64,000 nt of DNA, taken from assembly GCF_010015445.1 (NCBI RefSeq), contig NC_053115.1, forward strand, positions 6,121,576 to 6,185,575, in the 5' to 3' direction. The position numbers and the translations under genes were made by a program. Each line of letters opens with the position of its first letter. The first letter of the stretch is position 1. The notes beneath the pieces were generated by a model. The model was not told where the DNA came from. It did not search any database and saw only the letters and a list, made by a program, of their open reading frames with translations. Below, one piece after another: positions 1 through 16,601 of the stretch. Source of the DNA: Perca fluviatilis. Its lineage: Eukaryota > Chordata > Actinopteri > Perciformes > Percidae.

Positions 1-400
1 GCGGAGTAGCTAACGTTAGATGCTGGCTATATTGACAGTCGTAAAAGCCAGTGCTCACGCAGCGCTCTGTATCCAACTGACAGACATACTTTTTCGGCTT
101 AGAATTAGCTAGCTGTAGTAGGAACTGCTAAAAATCCACAACCTCGCCGTTCTCTCCACATGCCAGACAGACACACTTCCTCGGCTTAGAATTACAATAG
201 GAACCACTAAAAATACCGCTACCTTGCCGTCCTTTTCCACCCGACTGAAATACACACTGCAAACTCACAGTCCTCTCTTCCCGATTTACAGCCCCCCTCT
301 CTTGGCTTAAAATAACTCCCCGTTGTTGGCTACGGCCACCGAACAGGCTACACATTGTAAACAGCCGTGGCCTGCTTGCCTGGTCCTCCGGTAACGTTAA
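1..400. repeat. Decayed repeat with an internal ~85-bp direct duplication
   Basis: Two diverged copies of a unit containing CGGCTTAGAATTA followed by AGGAAC...CTAAAAAT lie side by side at about 81-164 and 165-243. A third partial unit (TTGGCTTAAAATAA) lies near 302. The pattern suggests the end of an interspersed repeat. I cannot name the family. No eif4e3 exon is visible here. Confidence 0.4.
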
Positions 401-1125
401 TTCCATTCAATTCAATTTTATTTATAGTATCAAATCATAACAAGAGTTATCTCGAGACACTTTACAGATAGAGTAGGTCTAGACCACACTCTATAATTTA
501 CAAAGCCCCAACAATTCTAATAATTCCCCAAGAGCAAGCAATGCGACAGTGGCGAGGAAAAACTCCCTTTTAGGAAGAAACCTGGGACAGACCCAGGCTC
601 TTGGTAGGCGGTGTCTGACGGTGCCGGTTGGGGATGTGATGAACAGTGGCAATAATAGTCACTTTAAAGATAATGGAATAGTGACTTCAAATGATAGTCG
701 TAGTAGTTCATGTCATATCAGGGCGCTGCAGGGCATTACAGGATGTAGCACGGCACAGCAGAGCATGGATGGACGTAGCAGGAAGCTGCAGGACGCAGCA
801 TGACACTGCAGGGCACCGCAGGGCTTAGTAGGGAGTGCAGCATGACCACGGCGACAGCTGCAACAAGATCTTGGTGCCAATGTACTCCAAGGTAATATGC
901 TGGGTGAGAAAAAATCAAAGCACAAGGACTCCGGTGAGCAAACTCCTCAGAGCCATGTTAGTAACAAGCATCCCGTGGGAAGGGATGCACACAAATGGAA
1001 AGTGAGAGGAGAGAGCAGTCAAAGGAAAGAGAGGAGGAGAGAGGAGGGAAGGAAGGAAGGACGGAAGGCAGTCTATAACAGCATAACTAAGAGCATAACT
1101 AAGAGCGTCTAAGAGAGACAGGCAG
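400..1125. repeat. High-copy teleost interspersed repeat (unclassified)
   Basis: The stretch from TTCAATTTTATTTATAG through GCGAGGAAAAACTCCC and GGAAGAAACC to the CAGG-type degenerate 12-20 bp repeats at 715-840 is a motif series I know from many fish genomes. GGAA-rich simple sequence at 1040-1070 and a doubled CATAACTAAGAG motif close it. Family assignment is uncertain. Confidence 0.5.
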
Positions 1126-2129
1126 TTTAACGTTAGCATGGCGGCGTTAGCAGGGACCAGTCGGGGTCACTTTACTGGCTGTGTCTCAATTGATTTTGCG
1201 AGTAACCAGCTCAGGTACTCTAGCTATATAATTCAATGTGAGTACACAAATGTTGAAATGACATAAAATGCCCGTCCCTAGTGGCTGTGATAAATTAGCC
1301 TGAAGCTAATGCTTACCTGTTCAGGAGGAAATTAGCCAACTCAGCGTCCTTTTGGGCTCTAAGCTGTCTCCATCTTTCAAATACATCTCCAATAATTTAC
1401 CAGGGGTTTCTTACGTCTGTGGTCACGCAACTGTTAGAAACGTGCATTTTTTTTAGGTCGGGTAGAATCTATCTCCGTTGATCCCGTTTGTTTGCTGCTT
1501 TCATGGCTGTACTAACGTTAACAGCTGTAGCGCGCTGAGTTTATTTTTTACAGGTATATCTGGCAACCCGGCCTGGCTGTCAAACTGGGCAGTTGATAAC
1601 AACACACAGGCCAAAACACAAACAGAAATCCGTCATGGAACTGAAATTTCAAAAGGAGAAAATACTGGCATTAGCATTGTTGTCAGAAAATATAGTATTT
1701 CAACTTAGCATGTTTCCTTAATATCTGATGACGCATTGGGGTCATTTGGGGATTTATTACAGTAAATTTATTACATATTGGACCTTTTTAAAAGTGTGTT
1801 TTACGATGATAACATTACTGTTTATTTAATTGATTGAATTAACAGTAATTAATTTATTTCTCTCAGTTAAACTCATGAATGAGCAGAGATGAACGTGTGA
1901 CTATGAATTCTTTAATGTATATCTGTGACTGAATGTATGTATGGATATGAATGGAGGAATGAATGCATTTTTTTTATAACTGAATGTATGGATATTTATG
2001 AATGGATAAATTTATGTTTATTTATGACTCAATGCATGGATGCTTACGGAAGTAGGAATGATTGTAAGGCATGTAAGGGAGAACAGAAGAATGTAGGAAG
2101 GATGGGGTTTTTTGCACAAGTATAGAAAA
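1126..2129. other. eif4e3 intron: no gene seen; possible old repeat
   Basis: No exon of eif4e3 is recognisable. CTAACGTTA-type motifs recur near 1131 and 1513, as in several fish repeats. At 1870-2080 there is a degenerate ATGAATG/ATGGAT simple-sequence tract whose open frames are low complexity. Confidence 0.4.
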
Positions 2130-2375
2130 TGGTAATTTGTAATTTGCATAGCTCTTTTAGTAGCCCAAATGTTTACTGTAAAACTACAGTATAGTGTATT
2201 TGTCTTTTAATTGTTTTAACCCGGTGCTTGTTGTGTGTCTCTGTTGTAACTCTTGCAGCAATTTCTCTCAGTGTCCAAAATACATTTCTCCTTAGGGAGA
2301 CTAATAAAGATACTTTGACTTTGAAATGGAGTCTGGTGGGTTTGGCAATAGCAAAAAAAAAAAAAAAAAAAAAAG
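2130..2375 (+). mobile_element. LINE-like 3' end plus poly-A
   Basis: GCAATTTCTCTCAG and AGGGAGACTAATAAAG near 2258-2310, followed by a poly-A run at 2353-2374, resemble the AATTTCCC...AATAAAG 3' termini of fish LINEs. No coding part of an element is left. Confidence 0.4.
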
Positions 2376-3602
2376 GATCTTACTCTTTAACAAAATGGTT
2401 GACCTCCGTATGTAGTGTACTGTTGATTGACATCATAGCTTTTACCAGTGAAATTCAAACTGATCTGTGTTTCTGCACTCACTGTATGTTGCAGTGCCTT
2501 GCAGTACTACCTTTTTGATGTCATGCTCTGATGGCATGTATGTTGTAAAGGGGTAGTCGGTTTAATGTTTTCATGGGGACTTTCAGTATGTGAACTATAC
2601 TTAAAATAAGCATAATGTTTGTGCAATCATCACCGAAATGCCAGAACACAGGACTGATGCCGGCGGTCTGTCAACTCCTTGACCGATATTTTAATATAAA
2701 AAATGGGCATTATACAACAGCCAAATCTAAGTAAGTAATATTTGTGGTAAAGATTTTGGTAAAGAAGTTTTGTTTACATTTCAAATTTTTTTTTTAAACA
2801 TAGAAGTGAAACCGTAGTTTCAGTGTAAATAAGCTGAGACAAACAAAATGCAGTCAAACTCTTATCATGTACTTTGTACTGATTGGGACATTAAAGCTAA
2901 AATCCAAGGCTTTTCACAGGTTGTCCCCTGAGGGCAATGATGGTGGAGTATATGAGTCTAGAGAAGAATGCCATAACAATTCAATCAGGAGAGACTTCGT
3001 TGCAGATATGCAAAGATGTATTGTACATGTGCATAATATGAACTGTACAGAGACTTTGGAGATTAGATTCCATCGTTATAAAATAATTTCTAAATGGTTA
3101 GAGAAGCCAAGACATATCCCCCCCCCCCAATGGAATCTAGACACTGGTGGTGGCGGCGAAGGAGCGCCAAGACCGGAGCGAAGGAGTCGACGTAGCGTTC
3201 TGCTGGAGGACCCAGGGTGATGGTGACTGGAGGTGGAAGGGGAGGAGGAGGGTTGCCCGCTTTGCCTGAAACGACAGCTGGCAGCAGCAGAGAGAGAAAC
3301 AGATTTAAAGCACGGGTGTAATGCTGCGATTGGATCGTGAATTTCGTGGCCAATTCTGGTCGGTTAACTGAAAATGAACGCCTCTAAACAGCGGAATAGT
3401 TTTAGGAAGAGAGCGGTGATTGAAGTTATTAGAAGTCCTCCTGAAAGAATTTGCGCTGAGCTTCATAACCTGGAAAATACACGAACGAGCAAAGTGTCAT
3501 ACAATGTGCTTTTGTCTGATTTGATGTGTGAAATTACAAAGCACTTGGAAAAATGTTTTTCTTGTAGCATGGTGGTCCTTTTTTTGGATTTGGCTTCATA
3601 AG
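2376..3602. other. eif4e3 intron: no gene recognised
   Basis: AT-rich intronic sequence, with a C-run at 3120-3128 and a GC-richer patch at 3140-3300. The open frames here have no recognisable motif or splice context. The missing upstream eif4e3 exons were looked for by their expected peptide (FWLDRSLPG-like, KKIYTVQTVQ-like) and were not found. Confidence 0.4.
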
Positions 3603-3615
3603 TATTGTCAGTATA

Positions 3616-3731
3616 GCCTGGTCTTACCAGACTCTGGTCCATTAGCCTGGTCCTACCAGACTCTGGTCCATTAGCCTGGTCCTACCAGACTCTGGTCCAT
3701 TAGCCTGGTCCTACCAGACTCTGGTCCATTT
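3616..3731. repeat. Four tandem 29-bp units
   Basis: The unit has the form GCCTGGTC-n-TACCAGACTCTGGTCCATT(A/T). Four copies differ by one or two bases. Each contains short inverted CTGGT/ACCAG segments. Confidence 0.9.
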
Positions 3732-3865
3732 CATTTGTACAGAGAGTCTGGCCAGTCTCCATTGACAAGTGTTAACTTCCTTGAAGGCGGGTACTCTGAA
3801 GTTTCAAACTATTGGATCTGCCCAGAGCCACTCTGGATCTGCCATAACCAATCGCTAACATTTGG

Positions 3866-4135
3866 TTATGACGTTGGCTTAGCATTGCTAGCGTTCGCCT
3901 TAGCAAACTCCTTCACCACTAACAGAGCGAGCTGGAAAATCAAACTTTTCCCAAACCCTGTGGGGAGGAGAGCCACAACATCATGGCCCCCAACACAACT
4001 CAGCAGAGGTTGTTTTTGCTCGGGCTTTAACTTCTGGATATTCGGCGGCGTTGCCACAACGGACCGAATGGCTTTGCTCGCATCTTTCTCCGCCGCCATT
4101 ACGGAACTACAACTCAAACTAGCGCACGACCTCAA
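3866..4135 (-). pseudogene. RecQ-like helicase N-terminal fragment inside the element
   Basis: About 89 residues are open on the minus strand. KLKPEQKQPLLSCVGGHDVV followed by ALLPTGFGKSLIFQLALL matches motif 0 and Walker A (motif I, GFGKS) of superfamily 2 RecQ/DEAD-like helicases. The DExH box and all later motifs are absent, so the fragment cannot be an active helicase. It lies wholly inside the element at 3616-4283 and probably derives from a larger autonomous relative that carries the complete gene. Confidence 0.7.
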
Positions 4136-4382
4136 CGTCCTCGTTCTCAGCCACTCCCTCTGTTCGCTGATTGGACCATTAAAGAGTTGGCCGAAGAAAA
4201 CCCAAGATTATACCGCAAACCCAGACCGAGTACTGAAGAAAAATGAAAATTGAGCGGAAGTACATAGGAGGGTGGAGCCAGGCTATTGTCAGTATATATT
4301 ATTGTGCAATTGTGTCACAGAATGGTAGCTTTGTCTTGGAGCTTTAAGAAAGGAAAGCAACTCTTTTTGGTTGCAGGCATGA

Positions 4383-9516
<5,134 letters not shown>

Positions 9517-10923
9517 ATTATTGTAATGCACTTCTTTTTTTTTCTTTTTTTTTTATTTTAAACCTGAACTCTGTACCTGCCTTTAAGGCGCTGTCCACAA
9601 CCTAATCAAGGATATTATTTTGCATTCAACAATGAAATGTTATCAATATATTTTTATAACTTGTTATGACTGATGCCTTGTTTCATTTTGAGGTGGGTCC
9701 TAAAGCTCTGAACTCTCGAGAGAATGTATATCCAACATAAATCTCATCCGGAGTTCATTAGTTCATGTTGGTTTTGACTTCCTCCTTTTGCTGAACTGAA
9801 CTGAACTGTCCTGGTCCTGTTCTCTGCACAGCCTATGGACCTCACAATGTATTCCTGGTATAGAAGTAGCTGCTACAGAACTAGTGTTTTAACTGTTTAT
9901 GTAGGGTATCTTAATTCATGTCATGTTTATGTTTAATTAAGTCTACTTAGTCAGTGCCAAGGCACTTCTCTGCTGTTTAAGAAGTTTGCATCCCAATGGT
10001 GTTTTATACAGCTGGAGTTTTTCCACTTTTGAGGATGAATTGAATGTCCCATTTGGTTTTTTGAAACTTCATCAAGCGTACATCAAATTTAAATCAGGGT
10101 AACACTTGGACATATTGCACATGAATACCTATTTTGATCACAGCGTCCCTTAGTTATAAAGCCATCATAGGGAAGAAGACTCTGCTCTAGACTACGTCCA
10201 CACTAATACATTTTTAAAACCGTGTTTTTAAAAAACGAAAACGACCTCCGTCCAGATGTTTTACCACCGTTTCGGAAATAATCTCCGTTATAAAATGCAG
10301 AATTTAACTGCGCAACAGCTGCAAGCTTAGCCAACAAGGTCAGCAGCGGCTGTAAGTAGTTATCCATGTTGAATTACCCACTGGTAGTCAAGGTTGACGT
10401 TGTTTGTTTTCTTCCAGAAAAGGGTGACGTGATAGGGGCGTAGCGAATCAGGGAAGGATGTGTGGATGTAGTCTTAGTTAAAGAGCAAAAGCCATCTTGA
10501 AAGATGCCTCTTATGAATGTTCTTAACTGCACCGCATTTGACATTTCTTTCGATACCCCATGTTGAAAGTAGCCCCTCTGCTTTCCTATATGGGGTCACA
10601 GACTGTATACTGCACATTGTTTGTGACATTTTTATACAATATGTCAAATTTTATCGTTATGAAAAAGTCAAATATGACAGATTTGGCGAGTTTCAATTCA
10701 GTCATTGAGTCAAGTTATACTGCTGCTTCAAAGAAAAGTACACTTTAAACCAGAAGTTACACTGACCTCACCTATTTGATCATGTCCATAATGAGAAATA
10801 GCATCACTATTAATAAAAAAAATAGAAAAACATTTTGTACCAGCTCCTTTTACAAATCTGGGTCATTTTTGTGAGACTTCATCACCCAAACAGTTATGCG
10901 ATTGCAGTGTAGGCTACAATAAA
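9517..10923 (+). other. eif4e3: Probable 3' UTR of eif4e3
   Basis: Non-coding sequence follows the stop codon. The 3' end is not certain: AATAAA motifs occur at 10918-10923 and 11041-11046, and near 10814 and 11106. The 10918 motif lies in a plausible context, so the UTR is drawn to there. A short MITE-like element at 10188-10479 would lie inside this UTR. Confidence 0.45.
10188..10479. mobile_element. Short MITE-like element in the presumed eif4e3 3' UTR
   Basis: Inverted ends are TAGACTACGTCCACAC on the left and TAAGACTACATCCACAC as the reverse complement of the right end. The interior begins with A/T-rich AAACCGTGTTTTTAAAAAAC, common in fish hAT-type MITEs. No clear target duplication could be matched. 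Confidence 0.6.
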
Positions 10924-11197
10924 CTGAATGCTTCTGGTATTATTGTATATCAAACCATTTTTATTGTGCAGCTTCGGGCTGGTCGATACGTTAGTTATGA
11001 GGGGACAATATTTCCTTTTTGCAGTGATATGGACAAAGTAAATAAAATGTAAATGAAAATACTATTATTATCATGTGTGTTTCTTTCCTTAACAGTACAA
11101 CCAACAATAAATATGAAAAGACAGTGTTGCCATTCTGACATGTGGGGTGTGCGTTAATACCTCAGTTTTTTAGCATCTTTCACTTATACCAAGCGAT

Positions 11198-11466
11198 ATT
11201 ATCAGAATCATGCTGGCGTTACACATACTGAATGGTTATTGTGTTAGTGTGTGTAGTGTCCACAACACTGGACAGATGTGTCAGTTTGTGAAAAATATAA
11301 CGTTGAAAAACCAAAACGATAATTTAAAATTATTTGTTAAGTAATAGACTTATAAAAACCGTATTTTATATATATATATATATATTATATATATATATTC
11401 CTTTAAGGGTTAAATTAAACAAAGAAAAAGCATGTCACACCATTGAAACATGTTCATGTTTGGCTC
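11198..11466. repeat. Direct repeat, copy A
   Basis: Runs from ATTATCAGAATCATGCTGG through GTGTCCACAACACTGGACAG and AACGTTGAAAAACCAAAA to AAAAAGCATGTCACAC and TTCATGTTTGGC. A diverged second copy lies in the same orientation at 13457-13723. An internal TA tract occurs at the same place in both. Confidence 0.85.
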
Positions 11467-13200
11467 ATCCTACTGAGTGCTGATTCATCACATTTAATTG
11501 GAACAGTTGCACATTATACTCTCACTGGTATGTCTCCTGAGGGAAGATGGGAAATACCTTCATTAAATTTGATTTCAAAAAGTGTGCAGATGTTTTGGCA
11601 GGAAACCCAACAACATAACTTTTTAATTTCTTTCTTATTGTAGCTATGCTACTTTATTTACTTTATACACTTGCACTTTTCTTACTCTTAATTTAGTGCA
11701 ACATTTAGTGTGCACACACATAGACTTTACACAAAGTGCAATTTTTACTTAAAGTAGAGCATTTAAGAACGACAAGGGCATAAGTAGACTTGTTACAGAG
11801 CACTGTTGCTAACTTGCTTAGATTTTAGAGTGTCTATGTCACCTGTGGTTATAAAATGCATTCAGAAGGCTTGTCGGTAATTTAGAAAACCAGAGCAGAG
11901 TGCATATACGGTATATACCTCCACTCTGTGCGGACCATGCCTACACTGAGCTGCACTTCCACAGCCAATTGAAATAGTTCAAAAGCCTGGCTGGTGAGGA
12001 CCAGCACATTTAACCATCTCAGAAATGTGATTGTACCCGCAGTCAAACATTATAAGGATCCACAGGCCAGTGGCTTGTGTGGTTCAGAAACATTTCTCTA
12101 ATGATCAGAGGGAGAAAAAAAAAAAAAAACTGATCCTGCCAGCAGCGGCTACACAGAAAAGCCTCTTGATCTTGAAAGAAATGCTCCTGTTATATGATTT
12201 GCACTGACACGCACACATTGTTACAGAACCTTGGTGCTGCATTTCAAAAGCAACTCCTCAGACTAACCCTTGCATGAAAACTTGTAGAATATAAAAAGAA
12301 AATGTTTTTTAAATCTTATTTTCAGCGATGCCGTTGAAACTGAACGCTGCTGAAAGTTGTTTTCTGCGACAATAGACTTGAGTTGCTGTTATTCATCATT
12401 TGTGTATGAAACATATGAATGCCAAAAGAAAGGACGTTTATTACCTACATTGTTATAAAATGAGGGAAGTGTTATGGTTTTACAGCACACTCATGAAATA
12501 CTAAGAGCATGCAGGTCAAAGCTTAATGTTCTTAGCTGTAATTGTGGTAACAGAGACAGCGGACCTTCCCCCCCCCCCCCTGCTGACACTTATTTCACAT
12601 TTATAAGTGTGAACTTATTGTAACACTTAATTCATTTTTCCTTGTCTTTGGACTTTCATCTTTCTACCACTTGACAAAATGAACCACTAAGTATGATTAA
12701 GCATGCACTTTAGAATTAAAATGCAAGTATTATGTAAAATGTCAATTAAACTGTTAATTCCATGTATTAGTACTATATAAAAGTGGTCATAGACTATGAT
12801 GTACGATTTGACTTGCAGCACACTGTCACAATGATATACAGTTGTGTCACGCTATACCGTTCGGTATGCTTCATGTCAGTATGCCATTTTCTTAGGCCTA
12901 GTGGTACATTGAGTGTATTAGCAGTTGTGTAAAAAGTCTCACATGACAAGGTAAGAGAAATATACTAATTCTGGAATACCTACAATTACTGGATATTGGA
13001 AAACCCCACAAAATACTGTTTCACAAAAGAAAAAACTATATACAGAAAATTCAAAATATTCAAAAGCCACTTTTAAGGCACATTAATGCAACATGCGGCA
13101 AATTTGTGAGTCTTTCTAGGTTAAGATTATATTAAATGTATTTTTCCTCATACAGAGACACACCCAAAACGTCAGGAACATCCTGGGCAAAGTGAACATA
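11467..13200. other. Intergenic DNA between eif4e3 and the next promoter; no gene seen
   Basis: AT-rich single-copy-looking sequence with a poly-A (12116-12129) and a poly-C (12569-12580) tract. No splice-bounded or motif-bearing frame was found. Confidence 0.5.
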
Positions 13201-13201
13201 T

Positions 13202-13203
<2 letters not shown>

Positions 13204-13258
<55 letters not shown>
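13204..13258. repeat. (TA)n microsatellite
   Basis: About 27 uninterrupted AT units. Confidence 0.95.
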
Positions 13259-13261
<3 letters not shown>

Positions 13262-13456
13262 AACAAAATAAGAAATACAAAAAATTCATAGAGTTATCAG
13301 TGTAATCTTTGTTGCAGTTTTTTGTTTCTTATTTTTTTGATGTAGCAAAAAATATATAACTAACATATAACTGTCCACTTTATGGAAACAATGCATTAAA
13401 GAGAGGCTTATTTTCTCATTCACCTGTAAGCAATGATGTATATTTGCATCATGAAT

Positions 13457-13723
13457 TATTATCAGAATCATGCTGGAATTAAACATACTGAATTGTTATT
13501 AAAGTGTATAGTGTCCACAACAATGGACAGATTCGTCAGTTTGTGAAAAATGTAACGTTGAAAAACCAAAATGATAATTTAAAGAGCCCAAGTTTAAATT
13601 TGTTAAGTAATACACTTTAAAAAATATATATATATTATTTGTGATTTAATGATACATGTATGTTCCTTCAAGGGGTAACTTAAACAAAGAAAAAGCATGT
13701 CACACAAATTCATGTTTGGCCTA
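13457..13723. repeat. Direct repeat, copy B
   Basis: Same order of motifs as copy A at 11198-11466, with scattered substitutions and small gaps, separated from it by about 2.0 kb. It is either an old segmental duplication or two insertions of an unclassified repeat. Confidence 0.85.
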
Positions 13724-14039
13724 TAAATTTGAAAAGTTGGTGCAAGCCTTTGATCTACACATTGTCCTTATAATGCTTCATAAAAAGTATGACATTTTTA
13801 TAGTTGTTTATTTATGTTCGAAGACTGGAAATGAAAAAAAAATACCATGCCACATCAACCACCTACCACTGCAGAATGGTGCATGCATCATCTTCTCTAG
13901 TTTGTCCTTCTTTTACTTTATAGTTCTTTACTTGTCATTATCTGAATAGCCTCCTGCTTTCATTACTGAATGCTGCAGCCCCCAGCAGCAAGGGAGAGAA
14001 ACAGCGTATGAAAGCCATCCTTCCCCCTTTGGAAATCAA

Positions 14040-14540
14040 GAGGCGCTCCCATTCATTTGCTTAATTACCTAATTAACAGAAAGCTAATTACTTTGTTGTG
14101 TGCACGCGTATGTGTGTGGAGAGGCTGTTACGTAATTGATAGTGATCCTCAATTAATTTGTAACTACACTCCATCCAGTCAGGGCCTTAATCCACACAAC
14201 ACATCGCCAGCGCGACACCAACAAAACATGCTAATAAATTCCGACGCAGACACATGGCTGTTGGGCTCCGCTGAGCTCATGGATCCAGTATTGACATGCA
14301 GATCAAGCCAGTGAAGAATGAAAAAAAGATCACGCGGTAGATTGTCTTCATAAACCTAACGCACACATTGGGATGCTCTCATTAATTACACCAGCCAATC
14401 ATGTTTACAACCTTTTGAAAACCAAAACCCTGCAGTAATCTGAAAGACTGGCTCAGTATACAAATCATAGCAAAACTGCAAATCCTGTTAGGAATATAAT
14501 GAGCGTCATGTTGTACAATAACAGATAACAATTAATGAAG
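14040..14540. promoter_or_regulatory. Candidate conserved non-coding element, TAATTA-rich
   Basis: Several homeodomain-type cores occur in about 350 bp (TTAATTACC, CTAATTAAC, GCTAATTACT, CAATTAATTTG, CATTAATTACACC), together with ATTTGC and TGTTTAC forkhead-like sites. It contains no repeat signature. Its position between eif4e3 and the presumed foxp1 promoter suits a long-range enhancer. Conservation cannot be tested here. Confidence 0.3.
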
Positions 14541-15257
14541 ATGAATGCCATCATAAATTCACCACTGAGTAAAACGGACACATTCAAAAGCCAAATAAGA
14601 ATAACTTAGCTGTTGATTTCTCTAAGGGGTGTCAAAAGGTCAAATCTTTCATGTTAAGAATTTCTCGTCTTGCTTTTATTACTTTATTCTCTATTTCAGA
14701 CCCAGGGGTATCCATTTCACAATAAGAAACATAAAGAGAAAGAAGAAAAAGAATATACAAACCCTTCCACAATGTTCAGTGTCTGACATACAGACATGTT
14801 CGCCAATGGTTCCACGGTCTGGAAGAAAATCTGACAGACCTGCGTACAGGGTTAGCCAAAACAGCGATGGAGTCGTTTTCTGACTCAGATACCCCTACAC
14901 ATAAATCTATACCATATCAGGTTACAGAAAACAGCAGAGCAGGTAGGTACATTATGCACGATAATGCATAATGTAATTCCTCATAGATTTGAATTTTCCA
15001 TTCTGGCTATATGTGAATCAGTGTTACCTGCCCCAATTCATAGGTTTGAAATCAACTCTGCTGCTTGGTACTCAATCAGTTGAATGGCTCAGAGGACGTC
15101 TGTGGCCCAAAGGTCATTAAACACAACATTGTGGTTGTAGGCCATGCAGTGACTGATGCATGTCTGTGTGACTGCTACAACTTATACACTCACTGCGGCT
15201 TTACAGTGGGGATAAAGACATATTACTATATGACTACTTTACGTATATGATGTAACC

Positions 15258-15725
15258 CAGTGGTTCCTTGGCGCCCCCCCTACTTATGTCTAAGAAAAGC
15301 CGAACCCCAGAAACCAAAGTTGAGGTAACTCTCGAGATAGAGCCTTACTTTCTTTTTTGATACAGAGCAGTTATCAGCACTTTTACGTTTCTCTGCCATG
15401 TTTCATTCATAAAATAGTGATGCTGTGGCAGCAGGAAAGATGAGGATGATAGCAGCTAGCAGCTGACCTGATGACAGCAAGGGTCCCAGGTTAAGAGGTC
15501 CCGCATGTTTGGCCTACTAAGTAGCCTGCCTACAATTCTAAGCGACAACAAAAATATATAGTTTTTATACCGACTTTTGTATACATTATATATTCTAGTG
15601 TATTATCATAATCTGTTTAACATGTGCAAATATTAATTTTTTTACCTCAACCTCAAACCAGATACAGACTTGCGATCTTTGCCGCCACCCTGAGGAGTTC
15701 CCGGTCCCCAGGTTGGGAACCACTG
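15258..15725. mobile_element. hAT-type MITE, 468 bp, perfect 8-bp TSD
   Basis: The ends are CAGTGGTTCC and, in reverse complement, CAGTGGTTCCCAACC. The flanks carry the identical 8-mer ATGTAACC at 15250-15257 and 15726-15733. The CAGTGGTTCCCAACC end is shared by a very common vertebrate hAT family. No transposase remains. A related end fragment lies near 43450-43515. Confidence 0.88.
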
Positions 15726-16139
15726 ATGTAACCAATATGTAAATATTACTATAACTATAAACTGTTTACTGTATATGTAACACACATTGAACCCTAAACA
15801 CATCAATTCTCTTGTGTTAAAATTGTTGTTGTTAAATGTACTGTATGTCTCTAAATTGTTCATAGGGCTGTGTGAGTGTTTTTCACAGTATGCATGTGAC
15901 AGGAAATAGGACAGTTTGTGTTTTCCTGTTACTATGAATTATGAGTTGTTTATATTGTGTTTGGTGCCAGTCGCTGAGCCGTTACAGTAACTCATGTGTA
16001 ACACAGTACATTGCATAAAAATATGATTATTGAGTAATGTCATAATGACACATACAGATTTAAAATGGTCATTCTGTGGTAATATTATAGGAATGTTTCC
16101 TGTTACTGTTTCTCTGTTGAACACTCAGAAATAGCCCCC

Positions 16140-16601
16140 CACCCTTACATTGGACAAAGGCAACACTGTTCTGCTCATCTACCTCATGTATATTTCAATC
16201 TTACAATTACAATATTGTTATTAATATTTTACCATTGCACTGAACTGCCTTGCACTATATTATATTTAAATCTTAAATCTCAGACTATACTCATATTGCA
16301 CTTTTCCTTACCTCTCTTCAATGGTTATTGTATATTTCTTGTAAATTTGTAAATTCTATTGTATTGTTAAACTGCATACTTAACAGTATTTTTTTTTTAT
16401 ATTTCTTACTGTCCTTTCTGTTTTTATTCTTTATATGTTAAGAGAGAGTTGCACTTTGAGAGCAAAGATTAACCGGAGTCAAATTCCTTGTTTGTTTACG
16501 CAAACCTGGCCAATAAAGCTGATTCTGAGTCTGATTCTGAGTCTGATTCTGATTCTGAGTCTGATTCTGATTCTGAGTCTGAGTCTGAGTCTGATTCTGA
16601 C
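16140..16601 (+). mobile_element. Fish LINE 3' end with hexamer tail
   Basis: TTGCACTTTGAGAGCAAAG, TCAAATTCCTTGTTTG and CTGGCCAATAAAGCTGATTC form the usual 3' terminal series of a widespread fish LINE. It ends in a tail of mixed TGATTC/TGAGTC hexamers at 16520-16601. The 5' part is truncated, as is usual for LINE insertions. Confidence 0.7.
16520..16601. repeat. (TGATTC/TGAGTC)n minisatellite tail
   Basis: About 13 hexamer units alternating between two variants. Confidence 0.9.

Larger units (their letters stand above)
3616..4283 (-). mobile_element. 668-bp element with 13-bp TSD, four 29-bp tandem units and a RecQ-helicase fragment
   Basis: The element is bounded by GCCTGG and its complement CCAGGC and flanked by a perfect 13-bp direct repeat, TATTGTCAGTATA, at 3603-3615 and 4284-4296. 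Its left end (3616-3731) is four near-identical 29-bp units that begin GCCTGGTC. The minus strand carries a helicase-like coding fragment. Long target duplications of this kind suit target-primed (LINE-type) insertion better than cut-and-paste. The class is left open. Confidence 0.8.

Noticed and set aside
2228..2518. 96-residue frame near a poly-A tract as a possible retrogene
   Set aside because: The frame includes a Lys run from the poly-A tract. The surroundings look like a LINE 3' end and show no homology to a gene I know.
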